Below are positions 24,505-39,564 of a stretch of DNA of 64,000 nucleotides, piece after piece. Position 1 is the stretch's first letter, and every line of letters begins with the position of its first letter. Origin of the DNA: Poecilobothrus nobilitatus (lineage: Eukaryota > Arthropoda > Insecta > Diptera > Dolichopodidae); NCBI GenBank assembly GCA_947095535.1, contig OX352774.1:238105825-238169824 (forward strand), written 5' to 3'. The notes beneath the pieces are model-generated. The model did no database searches, had not been told where the DNA came from, and saw nothing but the letters and a program-made list of their open reading frames with translations. The translations under genes and the position numbers were made by a program.

Positions 24505-25095
24505 AATTTTATGCTGTCTATTCGTTTGTTTGTCTGTTTATAAAATTTCTACACCGTAAAATCAATGAAATTTTAACAATGGGTAACCATGGTCTCATAA
24601 AGAAATTATTGTTGTGGAACATCTTTTTATATATAATGGGTAGGGCCATTATGCAGCTAAAGTGTTTCAAATTTGGAAAAAGCGCTATTTTTAAATGTGT
24701 ACATAACAGAATAATTTGCATTTTCGTATCTAAATTTATTGTTGTGTGAAGACAAATTTTAACAAAAATTTGGTATCTTTCATTACTCCCCCATGCTTTT
24801 AATTCGGACTTTGAAATTATGAAAAAAGAAAAATTTAATAGTATAAGTCAGAAATTTTGTTTGTACTTCCCCCCGTTAAAGAACTATTACGGATCAAAAA
24901 TTAAAAATTTTACTATTTTTAGCACCTGTAATTTAGGCATCTGAACAAATTTTTTTTACAGCAAAATGCAAAAATTCCAACTCCATATTATAACATTATA
25001 ATTTTATATGTGTTAACAATTTTTGTTAATTATATATAGAGCTTCCCCATAATTGAAAAATGTGCCTTTGATTTTTCATTCTGTCTTGTTTTTTT
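24505..25095 (+). repeat. ATACCCG-family copy, degraded
   Basis: In family order: TTTGTTTGTCTGTTTATAAAATTTCTACAC, AATGAAATTTTAAC, GTTGTGGAACATC, CAAATTTGGAAAAAGCGCTATTTTTAAATG, TAAATTTATTGTTGTGTGAAGAC, TTACTCCCCCATGCTTTTAA, CCCCCGTTAAAGAACTATTACGGATC and TGTAATTTAGGCATCTGAAC. Both ATACCCG ends are lost. Confidence 0.65.
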
Positions 25096-26303
25096 AACGT
25101 TTACGGTTAGAATTATATTGATCTGCGATATTGATCCTATTCAATTAATATTTAAACATTTTATTTAATATCGTAAATTTCGATTCTAAAATTTTATTCA
25201 TTTTTTTCATATTTTATTAAATAAATAACCCGGGAAAGCTCTGTGGACTTTGAGCTTAGCCAAAAAAGTTCTGAATATCTATTAAAAGTTGTATTTTTTT
25301 TTCACCACCGATCATAGGATTGCGGGCTCCGTTCTCAAACTACTAAATATTGTTGCGCAATGGGATACCGCGCTGTAAACATTTTATTTTTTAAAACTAT
25401 GGATAACAAAAGAAACATAACAATTTAGCGTTGTAGTACAATAGTTTTTTTTTATGAATTAACTCAATATTTCTATTAAAAATAATTGACCTATTTATCG
25501 GTATATTATTTAATTTGATTCAATTGAATATAAGTAAATAATTCCAAATTCAAATATAGAAACTAAAAAAATAAATGTTATAATAAAACTGTTATATTAT
25601 ATACGTCTTTTAATAAAAAAATAAATAAAATAACTCAATTAGAACGAAAGAGATGGATATAGAGAAATTTTAAAAGAAAAAAAAATAAAATATAAAAGTA
25701 AATGTAATAAAATTCATAAATTTGAATGAACTCGCAAATATTTTCAATAAATTATTATTATTTAATATTTACATTTTTAAAATATTATTATTTTATTTGT
25801 TTTTTTTTTTTTTTTGTTTTTTCAGTTTTAGGTTTCATTTTTTTTAAACATGTTTTCATGAATCCTTGCTTTGTTTGTCTCTACATATAAAATTCTTTGT
25901 ATATTGCGCTATAAGTTAAAATATTGATGACGTTTGATAATAATTAATATGAAATAAAAACTAAAACAAAAAAAAAAAAAAAATCATTTTTATTGCTGAT
26001 GCAATTATTATATATTTTATTTTATTTTATATATATTTTTTTTTTGTGCATTGTTTCAAGTGTATTAAAAGTTTTACCGTTATGATTTGATATCTTCCTT
26101 TTTTGTTTTTCCTTTTTTGAATTTTTGCATTGATAATTAAATTGAATATTTACATATACGTAAAAATCATTTTATGTATACAGTAACAAAAAGTACGGGT
26201 ATATCCTATATATACTGTACATACAGTAAAAGAAAAAACTTTAAAAAGAGAGAGAAACATCGGGAGAATAAAAAGGAAAAATATCTATTGAAAAATCGTG
26301 AGA
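25096..26303. other. AT-rich stretch, no gene seen
   Basis: A small less AT-rich patch at 25230-25380 (GGGAAAGCTCTGTGGAC ... GGGATACCGCGCTG) matches nothing else here. The rest is A/T runs. Confidence 0.45.
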
Positions 26304-27045
26304 TGTCATAAAGCCATAATTTATGAGTATAGCTCTATGGTTCATTTAAATGTAACATTCTATAAATTATGACTTGGAAGTGTAATAACATACAGCGTTA
26401 TATGTCATTCTATTACTATTTCTTTACTTTAAGATAAAATGGAATTTAAAAATCTCTACGTCGGAAGTTTTAAAAATTAAATACAACCACTTTGGAAGTA
26501 TCTTTGCATCGTATCGCTAAATACGAACTAACCGCATCGCTCTATTCACCTTTTCTTTCGAATATCAAACTTTAGGAATATACCCCTTTTTCAGAAAATT
26601 TACAAAAAATATTAATTTTTAGGTGCATATCCAAATATAAAAAAAGGTGTGCTGGAGTTTTTAACTTTCATGTTTGTGACAAAAGGTTCGTAGAATTTTT
26701 GTTTTAGAACTAACGATGATATTTGCAATGTAGTGTGAGTTTTACTGTTGGTTGTTCCTTGGTCACTTTTCCAATATACATCAGTTTAAAGTTTAAAAAC
26801 AGTTCGAAATACTTTTTCTAAAAATTGTGTAGATGTTATTTTTGTTTAATATAAAATTTGAGAAATGATGAAGTTATCTCAGCTTATGGAAACATATCTA
26901 ATTAATTATGCTATTGTGATCTGTGAACTTATGACGTGATATTACCATAAATTATAATCAAAAAATAAATGTTGTTAAGAGATAATAAAAATGCAAAGGG
27001 AATCATATTTAAATCCGAGAACAGTGCAATTGTGGCTTTATGACA
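26304..27045. repeat. possible MITE with TGTCATAAAGCCA inverted ends
   Basis: TGTCATAAAGCCATAAT (26304-26320) is mirrored by ATTGTGGCTTTATGACA (27029-27045), 16 of 17 bases matching. Another CTTTATGACA lies at 27125-27134 and could be an alternative right end. No target duplication and no coding sequence were seen. Confidence 0.4.
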
Positions 27046-30000
27046 AAATATTTTTGATTAAAATATGGTTTTATATTTCATTTGAAAGAATTATAACATT
27101 ATGACACGTTTGACATTATATGAACTTTATGACACTCCACCATTATTAGCGATTTGTAAATGTGTAATTTGGTGGATTTTGTTGTACAATATTTTTGGTA
27201 TTGATGCGGTGAGGTTTATGTTTCAATTATGAACTTTATTTTTTTTTTTTATTTTTCATTTTTTATTTCAGAATTCGATTTTGTATTGATTGAATTTCGA
27301 GTGATTAAAAATGAGTTCATGAATATTTTTTTTTTTTAAATTGTTTTATGTACATATCCACATATATATGATATGTACTCAGATATTTGTGTTCAAATTG
27401 GAAAAGAGAAATTGAATTTAATGGTGAATTGAATATAAAATAATTGAATAAATTGTAATTGAAACGACAAAACAAAAAAAAAAAAAAACGAAAACAAAAA
27501 TAAAAATACAAAATGTAAGTATTAAAATAATATTTATCTTGAAAAAGTCTAGGTTATTGGTAATATTAACAGAGTATAGAAAAAAAGAATAAAAGAAAAG
27601 TACTTTAGATTAAAATATGAATGTTTACACATTTAGAGTTAAAAGATATTTATCGTTTTCATTACTATTATAGGTTGCAAGGATCATCTTAGGCGACTTA
27701 AAATAAAAAAAAACTTTAATTCAGATATAAATCTTAATATCTGTTTTTCCTTTTTCTAGTTTTTTTTTTTAGATTTTAATATTATGTAATTGATGAAAGA
27801 AATAAATATCTTTTCGTTTGACTTGTCCTTTTTATGGAATATTTCTTTTCTAATTACCCAATTGATAGTAATGTTCTGGCGAATATTTCTATTATCCTTT
27901 TTGATAGGAATTTCTTTTTTAATTCAATTCTTCATTTTTTGTATGATAGTTAAAAATTAAAAATATGATTGAATTGACATTAAAGATATTATTGGATTGA
28001 TGTAACTTTGGATATGAAAACATTATCAGGATGGGATTACAAAAAAGAAAAATTCTGATGTGTATAGTATTTTGTTTTGCAAAAAATAAACTAAACGATC
28101 ATATTCGATTGACAAAGAGCAACTGAAGAAGCGAAATAAAGAAAATAGTAAAAATAAAAACCATTTTCGCAGTTCAACAAGCAACTAGAACTGCAGTACG
28201 AAAGTCGTAACTAAAATACAAAAAAAGGCTGACTATCTTATTAGGTAAAGAAATCTGATCTGATTTGAAATTTTGTGATGAATCTAATTGTTTTGAGGTG
28301 ATACAAATCCGAGTTCGGATTTGGTGATACAACCGTGGCCAAACTGCAGAATATAATCTTAATAAAACTGTTTTTTTTTTAATTTTAATGAAATTCTGAG
28401 GTTTGAGTTTTGAAACATTTGGTAATAATTTATTTATTAGGTTAGAAAACAAAATATTTGTGTTATTCTAACTTAAATATTGTTATCGGTCATTTTTTGT
28501 TATAATTACAAACGTTTTATAAAATCAGTTCTGCCTATAGAAATTATTTAGAAAGATTTTAACAAATAGCGGATCAATACTTATTGGTAACGTTTTTATA
28601 TCGCTTTTAATAAAGAAATATCTTTTAGAATTTCTATTGATTTGATTGTCTTTGACAGTTTTGTTAACGTTTAGAGTTCAAATCCTTATAATCAATTAAA
28701 AAAGTATTTTTGAAAGGTTATAATTTTGATACTTTATATTTAAAAATAACAAAAAAAAAAAAAACAACCATATTATAAATGTAAAAAAAATTGGAATGCA
28801 TGGAATTTTTGGTTTTTTTTTTTTTTTTGATTGTTTTTATTTTAAATCAAAAAGGATTATATTTTGATGTTGTAGTTTGAAAAAATGTAAAAGAAAAAAT
28901 CAAGTTTTAGTGAATTTTTTTTTTTAAAATAAATTTTTATTTTAGAGTAAATATTAAATGCTATCGTCATAGATTTCATTTCATAAATTTTTTTTTCATT
29001 TAAATGATTCGAAAAGTATATATTAATAGGCTTCTATAGAAAAAAAAATGCTTAAAAAGCAGATTGTTAACTTTTCGAATGTATTTTTGTAATCAAAAAT
29101 TGGAAAGTGATGATTTTGCATTCAAATTTTTTTTTTTTCTTTGTTATTTTAATCCTTGAGATTAAATTTATGTATGTTTAAGTAAATATTGAAAGAAGAA
29201 AAAAAAAAGGAACAAAAAAGTTTTTTGGTTTTTCAACATAAAAAAAAACTATATAATATTATCTATGTATTATCCTGGAAAATTTTGAATATTATTGTAT
29301 TGTTATTTTTTCACTAAAAATTGCGAATGATAAATTAAAAAATAAAAAAAAAAACTGTGATTTGTAAAGAAATGATAAATCTATTTTTGGTTTAAAATAT
29401 TATTATAATTTTTAGAGAATGTTCAAAAATTTTCTAAATCTAAAAGAATCCAAAAAAGATTTCACATTAATAAAATTTACAGATATTTTGAATGAATGAA
29501 ATTGAGTGAAAATATTAGAAGACAAATGGAAAAATAAATATGGATCCTATGTATAAGCCTTAAATATCAAGTAAAAGGAATATTTTTTTTTTTTTCGGTT
29601 CCTGCTGAAACTATAAAATGAATAGAAAAATTTGCATAGACAAAATGACAATTGAAAATATCAAAGAGTTATATTTAAAGGATATTTAATTAAAAACCAA
29701 ATTAGTGTTAGATATGAATAAAAATAGAATTTGTGATCAAAAAAGAATTCAATACATAAAATGAAATATAGTTTTGTTTTTTTTTTTATTTTGCATTAAT
29801 GTCCTTTTAAAAATTTTTGAATATATGATTTTAGTATGTTTCAAAGAAAATATATTTTGCCATTACTTTGTATACAAATTGTAAATTTTTAATTAATATT
29901 ATTGAATTAATTAATTTTACTCAGAATTTTATTTTTAATTGTAATTGAATGAAAAGAACTTTAGATTATAATATGTACGTGGAATTACATAAAATAAAAT

Positions 30001-33000
30001 GTGCGAATAATTAAATAAATAACAATGTTTCCCTTTATTTTGTAAATTATGGACCAATGCATGTATGAATTTAATGTAACAAATTTGTAATAGTTTGAAT
30101 ATTTGAGAAAATTTTAGAAAATTAAGTGATGTCACGTACGTCTAAAAAAAAAATTCAGTATTGTTATATGTTAGTTAAAACAGTTTTATGATCCCTATAT
30201 AACGAAGCAACTTTTTATTATTTATATAAGACCTATATTTGTATATTCAAGCCTAATAATCTCCCTATCGTTATATAGACTTTCACATATCCAATCAATT
30301 GAAAAAAAAAAAAATTCTTGGTTTCGCTTTACACAGATTTGTTTGGGCTGATCCGATATGTCTTTATGAAGGTAGTTTAGTTTTAATAAATTTCATCTCA
30401 CTCCAATCATCTCGTTTCACGGCTGCTATGGTATTTGTTCAGTAGGAGATAGCAATTCACTTGCTATTAACAAACAAATGAAGTATAGAAAAAATCCGAA
30501 TAATTTGTGATCAGTTAAGTTCTTTAATATGTTATACCACTCTGTAGACTGCGAAAAATTTTGAGCTTTTTGAGACTAACGTTAACAAATTAACACTGAG
30601 AGTTAGATTTTATCGAAGCGTTTTTCGTATATTCTGGATTATTAATTTCACATTGCAATTTAACTTGCATGTTTGGAATGCTAGATTATATTTATATTAG
30701 ATCAGTTAGTATACATATTTCAATAAAACTTTTTAAACAAATAAATAAATAGTTACTAAAAGTAATAAACATTATTAAAGTTTTTCTAACATTTAACATC
30801 ATTTACTAACATACTAACTGTTGTAAATGATTACCATTTTCAGTTAAGTGTAACAGCAAAATGTCTGATACTTTTCAGTTAGATTAAGCAAAATGTCTGA
30901 TATAAACAAAAAATAAAATTATTTTGAACATTAATATCTTTCTTCAAAATGAATTCCTTCAAAATTTTTTTTAACATTAAATTAAACTTTTTACACTAAA
31001 TTTTTTCTAAATTGCTTTTTCCCCAAGAATCCTATCTAGATATCTCTGTTCAAACAATACATTTGTATTAAAGGTTTTAGCCTAAAGTTTAATTTAAAAG
31101 TATGTTGTTTTGGTTTATTAAAATTCAACTTCTATTCAAATAATCTACGACCAATTATTGTGGATGATTTTTAGAGTTTTCCACCGCCCCTAGTGTAAAG
31201 AGAAACAAAAAAGATAACGTGCTTTGAGATTATCAAAATTTTAATTTTGAAATGAAGATTTAAAAGTGGGTAGTTGTATATTTATGTTTACGCCCCAACT
31301 AAAAAGAAAATTTATATAATTTTATTATCTTATATATATAATCAATCATAAAAGTACATAATATAATAATAATTATCAATATTAAATATAATAAGTTTAA
31401 AATTTAGGATGAAAAATGAATTTTTACATTTTTTAGACAATTTTTGTCTAACTTTATTCAATAATTTTAAATTAAAATTATATTTTATTAAAAAAAAAAA
31501 AAACAAAACAATTGAAATCTTCTAAATAATAAATTATTTACATATTAATACTAATTATTTATATAATTTATTATAAATATATTTATATATATATGTATAC
31601 AATTAAGTTAATAATTATCCAAATTAATTTTAATCTTTACCTTATATAAAAGTCCCCCATATATATAAATATATACACCAAAAATTTCAATAGGATGTAA
31701 AATAAATTATAAAAAGATTCAAAATTTACAAAACTAATTTTATCCTTGATAGGTATAATAAATATTACCTATACCTTAAAAATGATTTACTTAAGAAAAA
31801 CAGTTTGATAAGTCTATTTACTTATAATTATATAATACATCTATAATATTTAACAAATATATCCATATATATATATATATATATAAATATTTAATTCTTC
31901 CTTATTAAACAAATCTATAATAATCAGCTTATTTTGATTAAATCAATTTGTATTTATTTCCCCTTTTTAACCTTAATTCTTCTTTCTATTTTGAAATTAA
32001 CATCAAAATTCTCTTTATATATATACATATATATGTGTATATATATTGTATTTATTTTTTATTTTCCTGCCACAAATATAGAATATAATTCTTTCATTAT
32101 AATATCCTTATAATATCATTGTTTAATCATTGGCATATAAATAAATATATATGTATACATATATATATATATATATAAATATTATAAAATAAAACTCTTC
32201 ACCAATATCCTGTTAATTTTTTTTTTTCCATTTTGGTTTTGTTTTTTCTTTTTTTTTTTTTATTATATCTAATTGTTTTACTTAAATATCAATTAGCTTT
32301 ACATTAATATTAAAATAACATCAGCAATAACAACAATAACAAATACTAACGAGAAAACATTTACAACCAAACAAATAACAACTTAAAGTAAAAACAAAAA
32401 AAAAAAAACAACAATACAATCAATAGGAAAAACACTAACTAACAATAATTATTTACGTGAAGTTTTATGTTTGTGTATTTGTATATTTTTTGTACATATT
32501 TGTGAATATTTAGATAAAAGGAAACGAAATTAATTATTTTGGTTTTTTTTTTTGTTTTGATTTTTTTTTTTTTTAAAGAAAAATTGAAACAGGATACGAA
32601 AGGATAAAAGGAAAAAAAAAAAAAAGAAATGTAAAAAACATTTGTGGTGAAAAATTTACACTGCGAACGAAAAATTGAATTAAATTAAATGTTAAATGGG
32701 TATAAATTAATTTTTTTTTCTTTTTCTGCTGCTTCAAGAAATTTTTTTTTTTTTTTAATGGAATTGGAAGATTTTGTTTTTATTTTTATTTTTTCGATAA
32801 CTTGAAAATTATTTCAGTTTTTCTTATTCCAATCAAATTAATGTATATATAACATATATAAATATATGTATATATAAAGGTATAGTTACCTTTAAAATCT
32901 TTGCATAATAAACTACCAGTTGTTAAACTGTTGACTTTCAAGTTTGATTTTTCTTTATTTTTTATGTTTTTATTATTTCTCCTAATAGTTCTAAAGAAAA

Positions 33001-36000
33001 TTAGACTAAAGTAGAGTGAGGAAATTTTTAAAAAGTTTTGTTGTAATTAAATTCGTAGTATTTTTTTGTTTTTAGTTTTTGATAATGGGGATGTTCATTT
33101 ATAATTAGGTGTATTATTATATAGGGATAGGCACTGAGTTTTATATTATAAAGGAATAAACTTTACTGCAAACGTATCCCTCCTCTCAAACAATTTCAAT
33201 ATAAAACTATATAGGAACTTCAATATAAAACTAGTGGAATGATCACTTCCATTTCTACACAATGTAAATTCTAATATGTTTTCAATCTCGGCCACTTATC
33301 TAAACCTACAAATTCATGCATAAAAAAAAGTGTTTCTACTGTGCATTTTCCTAGCGTGTAAAATCTTTTTCCATTTGTTTTACTAAAAAAAATGTTTAGT
33401 GTTGCATTACGATTCTCTTTATATTATGCTCTGTTTAATGTTTTAAAATTATTTTTTCTAATAAACTCTTTTCATTATTTATTGTTGTGGTTTTGAATAA
33501 ATTGCGTTTTGTACACACAATCTATCTCAAATTCAACTCCCAAGGAAGCTATCTAAACTTATTGATTAGGTATATAGCTTCCTTGCGAGTAGTACAGTTG
33601 TAAAATCTTTGTTAAAATTTACGACTAAGATTATAATTTCATCAATAACTGATGATTCCAAATCTTCAGGGTTTTTTTTTTTTTAAATTGTCGTAATTGA
33701 CCAGTTCATATTTGGTATGTAATTTTTATTTTTTAAATCAAATTTTCTTTACCTACCTGTGCAGCGGTACAGTTAAAAAAAAACAGTCTTGTCTTAGTTG
33801 AAAATGACATCCATAGAACGTAATCGATATTCCGACAAGAGTTTTTTTTTCTTTATATAATTATAGTCGTAATTTATTTTCTGTATTCGATTTGACTTAA
33901 AAATGAATTGAAATATTTAACTATGTCTGATTTTGAGAATATAAGTTAGAGTGTTTAGTTTTAATTAAACACAACCACATTTCATCTTTTCAATTTAACA
34001 GAAAAGACTACGTACAGATTCAATACGAAAATTACTTATTCTAAAATTAAAAAAAAGTAAAACGGTATATTAAAATCAAAGTTTTTCTTTTTGAATTTTT
34101 CTTTTTGAATTTTTCTTTTTTTTTTTTTTTTGCTATTTTCCGTTACATAAATTTAAACGAAAAATAGAAAAAAGAATGAAAAAAAAAAATTGAACTAAAA
34201 GTAAAAATGGGTAACAGTTAATTAATTCAGTCAATCAAAGTCCTTTTAAGTGAGTAATCCAATCATTCACTTAGTTTAGGATCTTTAAAGCTAATTTATA
34301 AAATTCAATTGAATTACGGAGCAATAAAACGAACAAAAAAAAAAAAAAAATAAAAGTGGGGTTAGAAAAAGAGGGTGATAGAGAATAAATTAAAGGACAA
34401 ATAAAAATATTGGTTAAAAAATTACAAAAGTTTAGTTAGTAATTTTTATTAAGTCTTTACTATTTCTTTTCTAAATTTTTTTTTGTTGTTTTTTCAATTT
34501 TTTTAATTTTTTTTTTTTGTAAATTGTTGATGTATGATAGGCATTTATTTTAGTTACTTTTAATTTTAGTTACAATTTTTCATTGTTTTATTTAGATTAA
34601 GGACATAGGATAAAATTGAGTAATTTAATTATAAAAGAATTAATGTAAAATACTTTAATATAAATTAAATTTAAAATATTGAAGTTTGGTAGAATTAATG
34701 GAGTTTAGTGGAGTTAAAATATTTTTATTATTTGTTTAAAGTTATCAAAGGTTTTTAATTGGTCATTTTATATAATTTGGAAGTATTTTTATAGTTTTAG
34801 TATTTCATATTACTGTACTGATCGAAATTCTTCTTTAACAGAGTAACATGATAATAGTGAACCCACTCTCTTGGTGTTTCCAGTGTATTTTTTTCAATTT
34901 TACCCACGGGGCCATCGAGGTTCATTAATTATTTTTTTAAAGAAACTTTTAAGGAGTACCTATTATATAAAAATAAAATACACTAATAGAATAAACAATT
35001 TTTGATTTTAATTTTCTTTTTATAGGATTTAAAAAAAAAAAAAGAAACAAACGAAAATGTTCAAATGCAATGGCATCTACGAGTATAATAAAATTTCTAT
35101 TTTGTAACACATACTTATCTTTTAATTTGAAATTAGGAGGTCAAGGAATTAAATAGGTTAACCATGACCGCCTAAGAAATGACGTAAAAGAAATATTAAA
35201 ATTCTTTTTTGATATATTTTTTATTTCTTAATTTTTTGCATTCAATTTGGTTAAAAATAATAAATTTCATTAAAAATTTAATTTTATTTATTATGATAAA
35301 GAATAAATTAAGTGAAATGATGTATAAAAAAAGTATTAGATATAAAATATTGGAAATGAATTTTAAAGTATAAAATATTCAATTTTCCTTCAAGTGTTTT
35401 TTTCATAGTGAAATAATTGATTAACCTCGAAGCTAATAAGATGTAAATTGAAAATACAATTTAATTTTTTATCAATTTATGTATTCTGTATAGAATGAAA
35501 TAAAATTAAATGATTCGTATTAAAATTTGATAATTATTCAAAATAATTTTAATATTTAAAAATAAATAAAAATTTTTAACCTTCATTTGTCTTTAAAATA
35601 TAGAATTTTAAATTAAAGAATATTAAAATATTTGAATGATTAAAGAACAATTGAAAAATTAAATTTCTTCTTAAATATGAAAGGAATATTTTTAAATTCA
35701 GAAATTATTTAAAAAAAAAAAAAATTTAAACAAGATTTAGTATTATATCTCTAAATTATCTTGAATTTGAACGTGCTTCATCCATAAATTATTAAAAGAC
35801 GTCATACCTGGAAAAATAAAAATAAAAAATCCAATAATTATAGTATATTAATTTTGAATTTTCTAAAATCCTTAAAGTTCATACATATAGCATTTAAATT
35901 GCAGCTACTGACTTTATACTATATATATATTATAGCATTTCTCATAAATTTAATGTTTTGTTTTATCTACTACCAGTGACCAGAATCACCTAGATTATAG

Positions 36001-36137
36001 TTATATTCAAATAAAAATATTATGACTGAATTAAATAAGTATTTGGTCTGATTATAATAACCCAATCATCTAATTTTGTTATACCTTAAAATTTTAAGCT
36101 GCGCCATGTACTTAAGTATGTATTTTAAGATGTTTAT
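27046..36137. other. 9 kb AT-rich stretch, no gene seen
   Basis: Contains simple (AT)n at 31865-31885 and 32159-32177, many A/T homopolymers and a perfect short palindrome at 28304-28323. Frames at 28174-28452 and 29935-30135 (minus strand) have no domain. No exon or mobile element could be supported. Confidence 0.5.
28304..28323. repeat. perfect 9-bp-arm palindrome between direct repeats
   Basis: CAAATCCGA-GT-TCGGATTTG, with GGTGATACAA directly repeated at each side (28297-28306 and 28323-28332). Function unknown; it may be chance or a worn insertion scar. Confidence 0.75.
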
Positions 36138-36300
36138 TTGACCAATTATATATGGTGCAGTGATTAAGTTTTTCAATCGAAAGATCTCGGTTTGAAACTC
36201 CGATCAGATTATATCCATTAGTAGTAATTTACATGAAAATAGTTTGTATAGCAATAGCCTATAATATCTTAATAAAAAAATAATCAATAAATAATAATAA
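36138..36300 (+). mobile_element. set C SINE head fragment
   Basis: GACCAATTATATATGGTGCAGTGATTAAG carries a box A-like block. It is followed by TCAATCGAAAGATCTCGGTTTGAAACTCCGATCAG, in which CGGTTTGAAACTCCG stands for box B. The GAAAGATCTCGGTTT part matches the copy at 42046-42458. The set C middle and tail were not found beyond it. Confidence 0.55.
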
Positions 36301-39300
36301 TATGTATGAAATATAGGTTAGGTTAAGAAGCTAAGTTTAATATGAGTAATAAGTTTTGTATAAGTGTGAAAAAGACAAAAAAAAAAAATTTAAAGTGTTC
36401 AATATAATATTTTATTGAGTTACAAATTCAGAAACATTCAAGGTGGAAACTATTTTCAGTTGAATGTCGTGTAAAGGATTTCTTCCTTCTGAAGCTTTTG
36501 TTAGATATATGTATACAAAATAATGAAAAAATGCAAATTATTTACCATTACAATAGACGGAAAACATATAAAACAATAAACTGTAGTTTAGGTATAAGAA
36601 TGTGAAAATAGTCAAATCATAATACTGGTGGCTTATTTAAATTGTATAGTTTTATATGGAAGAATAATTTTAGGTTACTTTAGGTTAGTATACTATTGTA
36701 TTAGATTTTAAAATAATTCAAACAATTGATGATTTTTGTTTTCTAAATTTTTTACATCCATATGTAGTTTTAAATTTAAATTTTGTTATAATACGGAATA
36801 TTACGCCGAAAGTGGTTTTGTGAAAAGCAAAAAAAAAAAAAACTTAAAAAATATCTTAGAGAATTCCAAATGCGCCATTAATTTAAGCCGCCGAACCTGA
36901 ATTCTTGTTTGAGCGGTAATATGTAGAATTCCTTGTTCTTTTTTTTAAAGTTTTTTATAAGAAAAATAAAATATTGAAAACATGTAGGTATTAAACTAAT
37001 AAAAACTAATAAAAAAAAACTATTTTCAGTTCAAATAAAAGCAGTTCTATTACAATTTTACCAATTTTTTTGAATATTTTTAAACAGTATTTTTATTTAT
37101 TTAATCATTATTGACTTTAAAATGTTACAATCAAATTGAAATGCCAATTACATATTTGTTTATTAATTCAAAAATTATTACAATTTAAATTTAAATTAAT
37201 ACGATTAAATAATTTAGATAATATCTTAAAAATCAAATATCAATTTCCAAAAAAAAAATCATCATTTATTATATTTTTAATTATATTTTTTCTATTTATT
37301 TAATAATTTTCATTTTGAATTTTTTTTTATGCAACATTTAAAATAAAAACCAAAACATTAAAAAGTTTAATTAATTTGGAAAAAAAAAAAAACAAAACAT
37401 GGAATTATTAAAATTTAAAAATAGTTTTAAATTCCTTCATTTTTTACTTATTATCATTTTCTAGTTTTATTTTCCATATTTTTTTTTACATTCTTTTTTT
37501 ATGTTAGAAAGCGATAATCGTACAAAAACTGTATTAACAAAAATATTAAATAAAACTAAAACATTTTCAAATATATAAAATTAAAATGAAAACTAATTAA
37601 AAAATTTTATTTATTATTTACTTATAAATTTTCCATTATTTTTGTATTCTTATTTTTTGTACATATATTTTTTTCATATTTTAATAAATTTAGGGTAAAA
37701 AAAACTTTATTTTGTAAAAATTACAGTAAAAAATCACGCCTTGAGATATGCAATATTCATACAAATAGTTTTAAATCACAAATAAAAGGGTTTTCGGTGG
37801 CGAAATCGTAAAGCAAATAACTTATTAAATGTTACCCTTATTTATCCTTGTACCAGATTTGTTACCAAATATATTAGATATATTACATAATATATATATA
37901 TGCATAAAAATAAAATAATAATAAAATAAAGGTAAAATCTGTTAATAATTCCTAATTATTCATTGTTTTAAAAAATTTTGTAAACTATTATAACCATAAA
38001 CAATAATTCAAAAATTAAGAAATATAAAATAACAGGATTAAACTTCCTAAAGCAAAATATAATTTTCAAAGTCTCCAGTTAAAGTAAAAATGGTATATAT
38101 AGGTAAATCTTGAGGGTGAATTAGGTAATCTTATATGCATCTTTTAGTAAGCACGTGATAGTTAATTAAGATAACTTAGTATTCTTTTTTTTATCTTCAA
38201 TTTTTATCTTAAATACCTCATATAAATTAAAATTAATACATAATTATTATGAAGTGGCATGCAAATGAAATGAAAAATTTATACAAAATTGCCAGACTGA
38301 CTATGAGAAATTTGACATTTTTCTAACACAAAATGAAAATATATTACATATTAATATTAAATAAACACGACAGGAAATGTTTAGGAATGCAACAAATTAT
38401 TTACACATATTATGAACTTTATATTTATAATTGCAATGCATACAACATTACACATAACTAATTAAAAATATCAACTAATAAATATAATGCAAAAATATAT
38501 TTATCTACAGTAATAGTAACAATATATAAAATGATTTTTTTTTTTTTTTTGAATTTTAAATTTAAAAAAAACATACACAATATGCACAATAATATATAAA
38601 AATATAAAAAAAAAGGAAATTATTTATGTAAAAAACAAGGAAAAAAAATACTACAGCCAGCAGGATTATTTGCGTGACTTTAATATTCACACAATTAAAT
38701 CCTGAATACACATGGTCAATTCAAACACTAAACCAAAAAAAAAAATATAAAATAACATATTCTTGTATGTTATTAAAATATACATTCATATTATAATAAA
38801 TATTAATTTAAATACTTTTTTTTTTTTTGTTAACTTTAAATATTAGTGATTTACATTTACTAATTACTTTAATATTTATACGCCTTTCCACTTGAGTTTA
38901 ATTAAATATACTTACCATTAATTTTCCAAAATTCTAACCAACTTCAATATTCTAATTTGTATATATGTTTAGTATTCTCTTATATTTGTATATATACATA
39001 AATTAAGAAGGATAATAATGACAATAAAAGAAGATAAAAGAAAATTGAAGTATAAAGTTTCGTCCTTTTTTTTGATTCAAATAAATTCATTTTTTCTATG
39101 TTGTTGTTGTTGTACTTTGTCAATGTGTAACAAGGAGTGGATTTTTGCTATTAAAAAATAAGATAGAATATAAATTAAAATCTTTTCAAGGAGCACATTT
39201 TCTGAAAGACAATAAAAACCGTTTATAATATTGTAACTTGTATCAAATTGTTTTTAAAATAAAAAAAAAAATAGTGAAAAACTAAGAAGCACTTCATTTA

Positions 39301-39564
39301 ATTTTAAAGAAACTCTTTATACTTAAAAAAAAAGCTGTTAACACAATGTGTAAAAATAAAATCATTAAGCTTAGTTTTTTATATTTATTTTATTCTACAG
39401 GTGTATCTAAACTGCTGGTATGTAAAAATTTTGGATTTATTCAGATTGAATCTTTAACAGGGGAGGTACAAATGCTAATTCATTGGTAAACATATGTAAC
39501 TTATTTTAAACTAAAATATCGCAGATAACTTATGGTAATTCTGAAAGATTTTTCTTCACTTCAC
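36301..39564. other. AT-rich stretch, no gene seen
   Basis: Low-complexity sequence only, with dense A and T runs from 37200 to 38900. Confidence 0.5.
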
